The notes under the pieces are model-generated. The model was not told the DNA's origin. It ran no database searches and saw nothing but the letters and a program-made list of their open reading frames with translations. Shown one piece after another: positions 61,026 through 64,000 of a stretch of 64,000 bases of DNA. The DNA lies in the NCBI RefSeq assembly GCF_040958095.1, contig NC_091180.1, positions 6,604,051-6,668,050 on the forward strand, written 5' to 3'. The number at the start of each line of letters is the position of its first letter. Within the stretch, counting starts at the first letter, position 1. The position numbers and the translations under genes were made by a program. Source of the DNA: Procambarus clarkii. Its lineage: Eukaryota; Arthropoda; Malacostraca; Decapoda; Cambaridae.

Positions 61026-62064
61026 TTATGGTATCAACACCATCGTCGGAGTGTGGAGGGGCAATTTCAGTGCCATCTGTTGGTCTGCATTCCAACTCCT
61101 CCTGTATTGTGCGTTATGTAGACAATTCCATCTATTGGTGGTGGCGTGGTATCAGCGAATGGCTCTGATTTCCTGCCTCAGTTAGAATGAGAGGTCGATG
61201 TGCATGACCTCTGGTGGGTGGCGTATCAAGATCAGCGCCATCTAGGTTGTGGCTACAAGCATAATGTCAATTTTCTGGTGAATGGGTGTTAGGCCAGGGT
61301 TACCCAGTGTACTGTCCATATGGCTAATGACATTTTTATGTCTACAGAGGTGACATATGGAGGTGATTGAACTGAGGAGAGCAGTTCACCTTGGGCAGTC
61401 CACGAACTCTTAGCTTGGTCTTGCAAGAGGACTAAGTAGCCGCCGTCGATCCAAGCAGTGTGTGTGTATGTGTTAGCTGCCGATATATGTAGTGTTTTTG
61501 AAGATCGACGTACCCAGGATTGGCTTCCCGCCAAACACACACTGAAACTACGACGTTGGTACAACGTTCGAACAAGTTTTAACACCTCCTAACCAGTTAT
61601 AACAACCAATATAGCAAGTTGTAACAACGTTCTAATACGTCATAAACACGTTAAGCTAAGATGTAACACTTTATTACAAGTTGTAACAAGCGGAAAATAG
61701 AGACAGTTTCGGTTTGTGTTTCCAGGGGTAAGAGTTAAGGAAGACAGTGATGTGTCTATTGTGAAGTGCTGCTAGCAAGCTGCTAGAGGCTTCTGCCAGG
61801 GTGTTAACTACCCCTGTTGGTGTGTTAGTTTGGGACCCCTGTCAGGCATGTTGCTGAAGCCCTCTGCCAGTGAACACCTGGAGAGCAGAGGTGGGGTGTA
61901 GGCACATCGTGATACTGTGTGGGAGGTCTGGACCATGTAGAAGGTGAATTCGCCAATGTTTGCCAGTGGACAACGTATACCTAGAATGTGGGTTCACTGG
62001 GCTTGATGAACTGTTATTGTGTTGTGCTCTGAGTGAAAGAGGCCGTTGTATATACGTATAGTAA
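61026..62064. other. Unassigned stretch with GTTNNAAC cluster
   Basis: No frame or element was recognised. Between about 61548 and 61695 there are repeated imperfect palindromes GTTCGAAC, GTTATAAC and GTTGTAAC (several with flanking CAA...CAA). Confidence 0.4.
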
Positions 62065-62571
62065 CAATTTATTATAATATATATATATATTGGTGTATAC
62101 TGGCAGCAGGTTTTCTTTCAAACATGTTTCATTGAATATGACCGCATATTCTGTATTTATTATTTTCTGGTTTAGGGCTTCTATCCTTCTAACTATTTTC
62201 TTAGCATCAGGGCTTAATTGAAATAGGAGTTCTCCAAAACTCATTTTCGTACTTTTAAGGTGAAGAAAAGAAGTGATTTACTATAGAGTGTATTACACTT
62301 ATTTGTATAATTTGCACGACGTTTCGAACCTCCATGGTTCATTCTGAAGTGAACAGATCTTACAATACTAGTTGATTTTATACCCGCATTAGGTCAGGTG
62401 ATAATACAATGAAGGTGAAAAACATGGGGGGGATACATAAGGGATAAACATAGGGGCTGCAGAAGGCTTATTGGCCCATACGAGGCATCTGCTATCTAAA
62501 CACAAAGATTAATCCAGTGTAATTGGCCTGTTATGTTGGACATTGTCTTCTGTGTTGGCATCACCGCGAGT
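62065..62571 (-). mobile_element. Penelope-like family 2, tandem junction
   Basis: Read on the minus strand it contains a C-terminus ending [21 protein letters not shown] with stop, about 270 bases of inter-copy sequence including GGTTCGAAACGTCGTGC, then ATG MSFGELLFQLSPDAKKIVRR (62244 downward) to LLPVYTN, where (AT)n begins. This is the same order as family 1 at 15700-16310. The array at 62572 cuts it off upstream. Confidence 0.7.
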
Positions 62572-64000
62572 GTCCACACACAATGTTCACCGCGAGTGTC
62601 CACACACACAATGTTCACCACGAGTGTCCACACACACAATGTTCACCGCGAGTGTCCACACACACAATGTTCACCACGGGGGTCCACACACACAATGTTC
62701 ACCGCGAGTGTCCACACAATGTTCACCACGAGTGTCCACACACAATGTTCACCACGAGTGTCCACACACAATGTTCACCACGAGTGTCCACACACAATGT
62801 TCACCACGAGTGTCCACACACAATGTTCACCGCGAGTGTCCACACACACAATGTTCACCACGAGTGTCCACACACAATGTTCACCACGAGTGTCCACACA
62901 CAATGTTCACCGCGAGTGTCCACACACACAATGTTCACCACGAGTGTCCACACACAATGTTCACCACGAGTGTTCACACACACAATGTTCACCACGAGTG
63001 TTCACACACACAATGTTCACCACGAGTGTTCACACACACAATGTTCACCGCGAGTGTCCACACACACAATGTTCACAGCGAGTGTCCACACACACAATGT
63101 TCACCACGAGTGTCCACACACAATGTTCACCACGAGTGTTCACACACACAATGTTCACCACGAGTGTTCACACACACAATGTTCACCGCGAGTGTCCACA
63201 CACACAATGTTCACCGCGAGTGTCCACACACACAATGTTCACCACGAGTGTCCACACACAATGTTCACCACGAGTGTCCACACACAATGTTCACCGCGAG
63301 TGTCCACACACACAATGTTCACCACGAGTGTCCACACACAATGTTCACCACGAGTGTTCACACACACAATGTTCACCGCGAGTGTTCACACACACAATGT
63401 TCACCACGAGTGTCCACACACAATGTTCACCGCGAGTGTCCACACACACAATGTTCACCACGAGTGTCCACACACACAATGTTCACCACGAGTGTTCACA
63501 CACACAATGTTCACCGCGAGTGTCCACACACACAATGTTCACCGCGAGTGTCCACACACACAATGTTCACCACGAGTGTCCACACACAATGTTCACCACG
63601 AGTGTTCACACACAATGTTCACCACGAGTGTTCACACACACAATGTTCACCGCGAGTGTCCACACACACAATGTTCACCGCGAGTGTCCACACACACAAT
63701 GTTCACCAGGAGTGTCCACACACAATGTTCACCGCGAGTGTCCACACACACAATATTCACCACGAGTGTCCACACACAATGTTCACCACGAGTGTCCACC
63801 CACAATGTTCACCGCGAGTGTCCACACACACAATGTTCACCACGAGTGTCCACACACAATGTTCACCACGAGTGTCCACACACAATGTTCACCGCGAGTG
63901 TCCACACACACAATGTTCACCACGAGTGTCCACACACAATGTTCACCACGAGTGTTCACACACACAATGTTCACCGCGAGTGTTCACACACACAATGTTC
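62572..64000. repeat. 26-28-bp tandem array, about 53 copies, runs off the window
   Basis: The unit is AATGTTCACCACGAGTGTCC plus ACACACAC, varying CCGCGAG / CCACGAG, GTGTCCA / GTGTTCA and the number of CA. It is alignable with the 24-bp units at 51420-53882 (AATGTTCATCATGAGTATCC and ACAT). Confidence 0.97.

Overview
The window looks like a repeat-saturated arthropod nuclear genome, most likely a decapod crustacean (crayfish, shrimp or lobster type). Reasons: genes with GT-AG introns, arthropod-type (TTAGG)n tracts, tRNA-derived SINEs, Penelope-like, DIRS-like and several non-LTR retroelement families, and kilobase-scale minisatellites. There is no bacterial gene organisation. Only one host protein gene can be reconstructed with confidence.

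Host gene (958-23048, minus). Five exons with canonical splice sites and compatible phases join into a complete alpha/beta hydrolase of about 260 residues, closest to the ABHD10 family. It carries the nucleophile elbow GHSVG plus a well placed Asp and His. Its 22 kb length comes almost entirely from transposons and satellites in introns 2 and 3.

Intron 3 (1865-8226) holds a DIRS-like retrotransposon (about 2140-8050) with inverted terminal repeats, an internal complementary region, decayed gag, RT and RNase H, and only the tail of the tyrosine recombinase. A LINE fragment sits inside its left terminal repeat. Intron 2 (8378-22556) begins with a 28-bp minisatellite grown out of the exon 3 splice acceptor. 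It continues with a 0.48-kb AT-centred palindrome, a 3.5-kb near-perfect Penelope-like palindrome, a MITE with TTAGG tracts, two SINEs, a CR1-like LINE split by a 38-bp array, and a 75-bp array.

23-34 kb: a 61-bp GC-rich array, two linked hairpins, a promoter-like CRE/CCAAT stretch, and an RNase-H-class LINE (26141-30599, minus) with a 15-bp target duplication and most of its RT deleted. LINE 3' ends and short arrays follow. 34.6-41.5 kb: about 26.6 nearly identical 260-bp units, each with tRNA-like Pol III A and B boxes. 41.5-46.6 kb: LINE ends, a possible CpG promoter, a degenerate 31-bp array and unassigned DNA.

46.6-54 kb: a 30-bp array (about 93 copies), a 30/31-bp array (about 53 copies) and a 24-bp array split by a 2.1-kb CR1-like LINE. 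53.9-61 kb: a second copy of the RNase-H LINE (plus strand), interrupted by a 3.1-kb terminal-inverted-repeat transposon that itself holds several LINE fragments. 61-64 kb: unassigned DNA with a cluster of GTTNNAAC palindromes, a second Penelope family junction, and a 26-28-bp array running off the window end. That last array is related to the 24-bp array near 51-54 kb.

Most long open frames here are repeat artefacts and are not annotated as genes.
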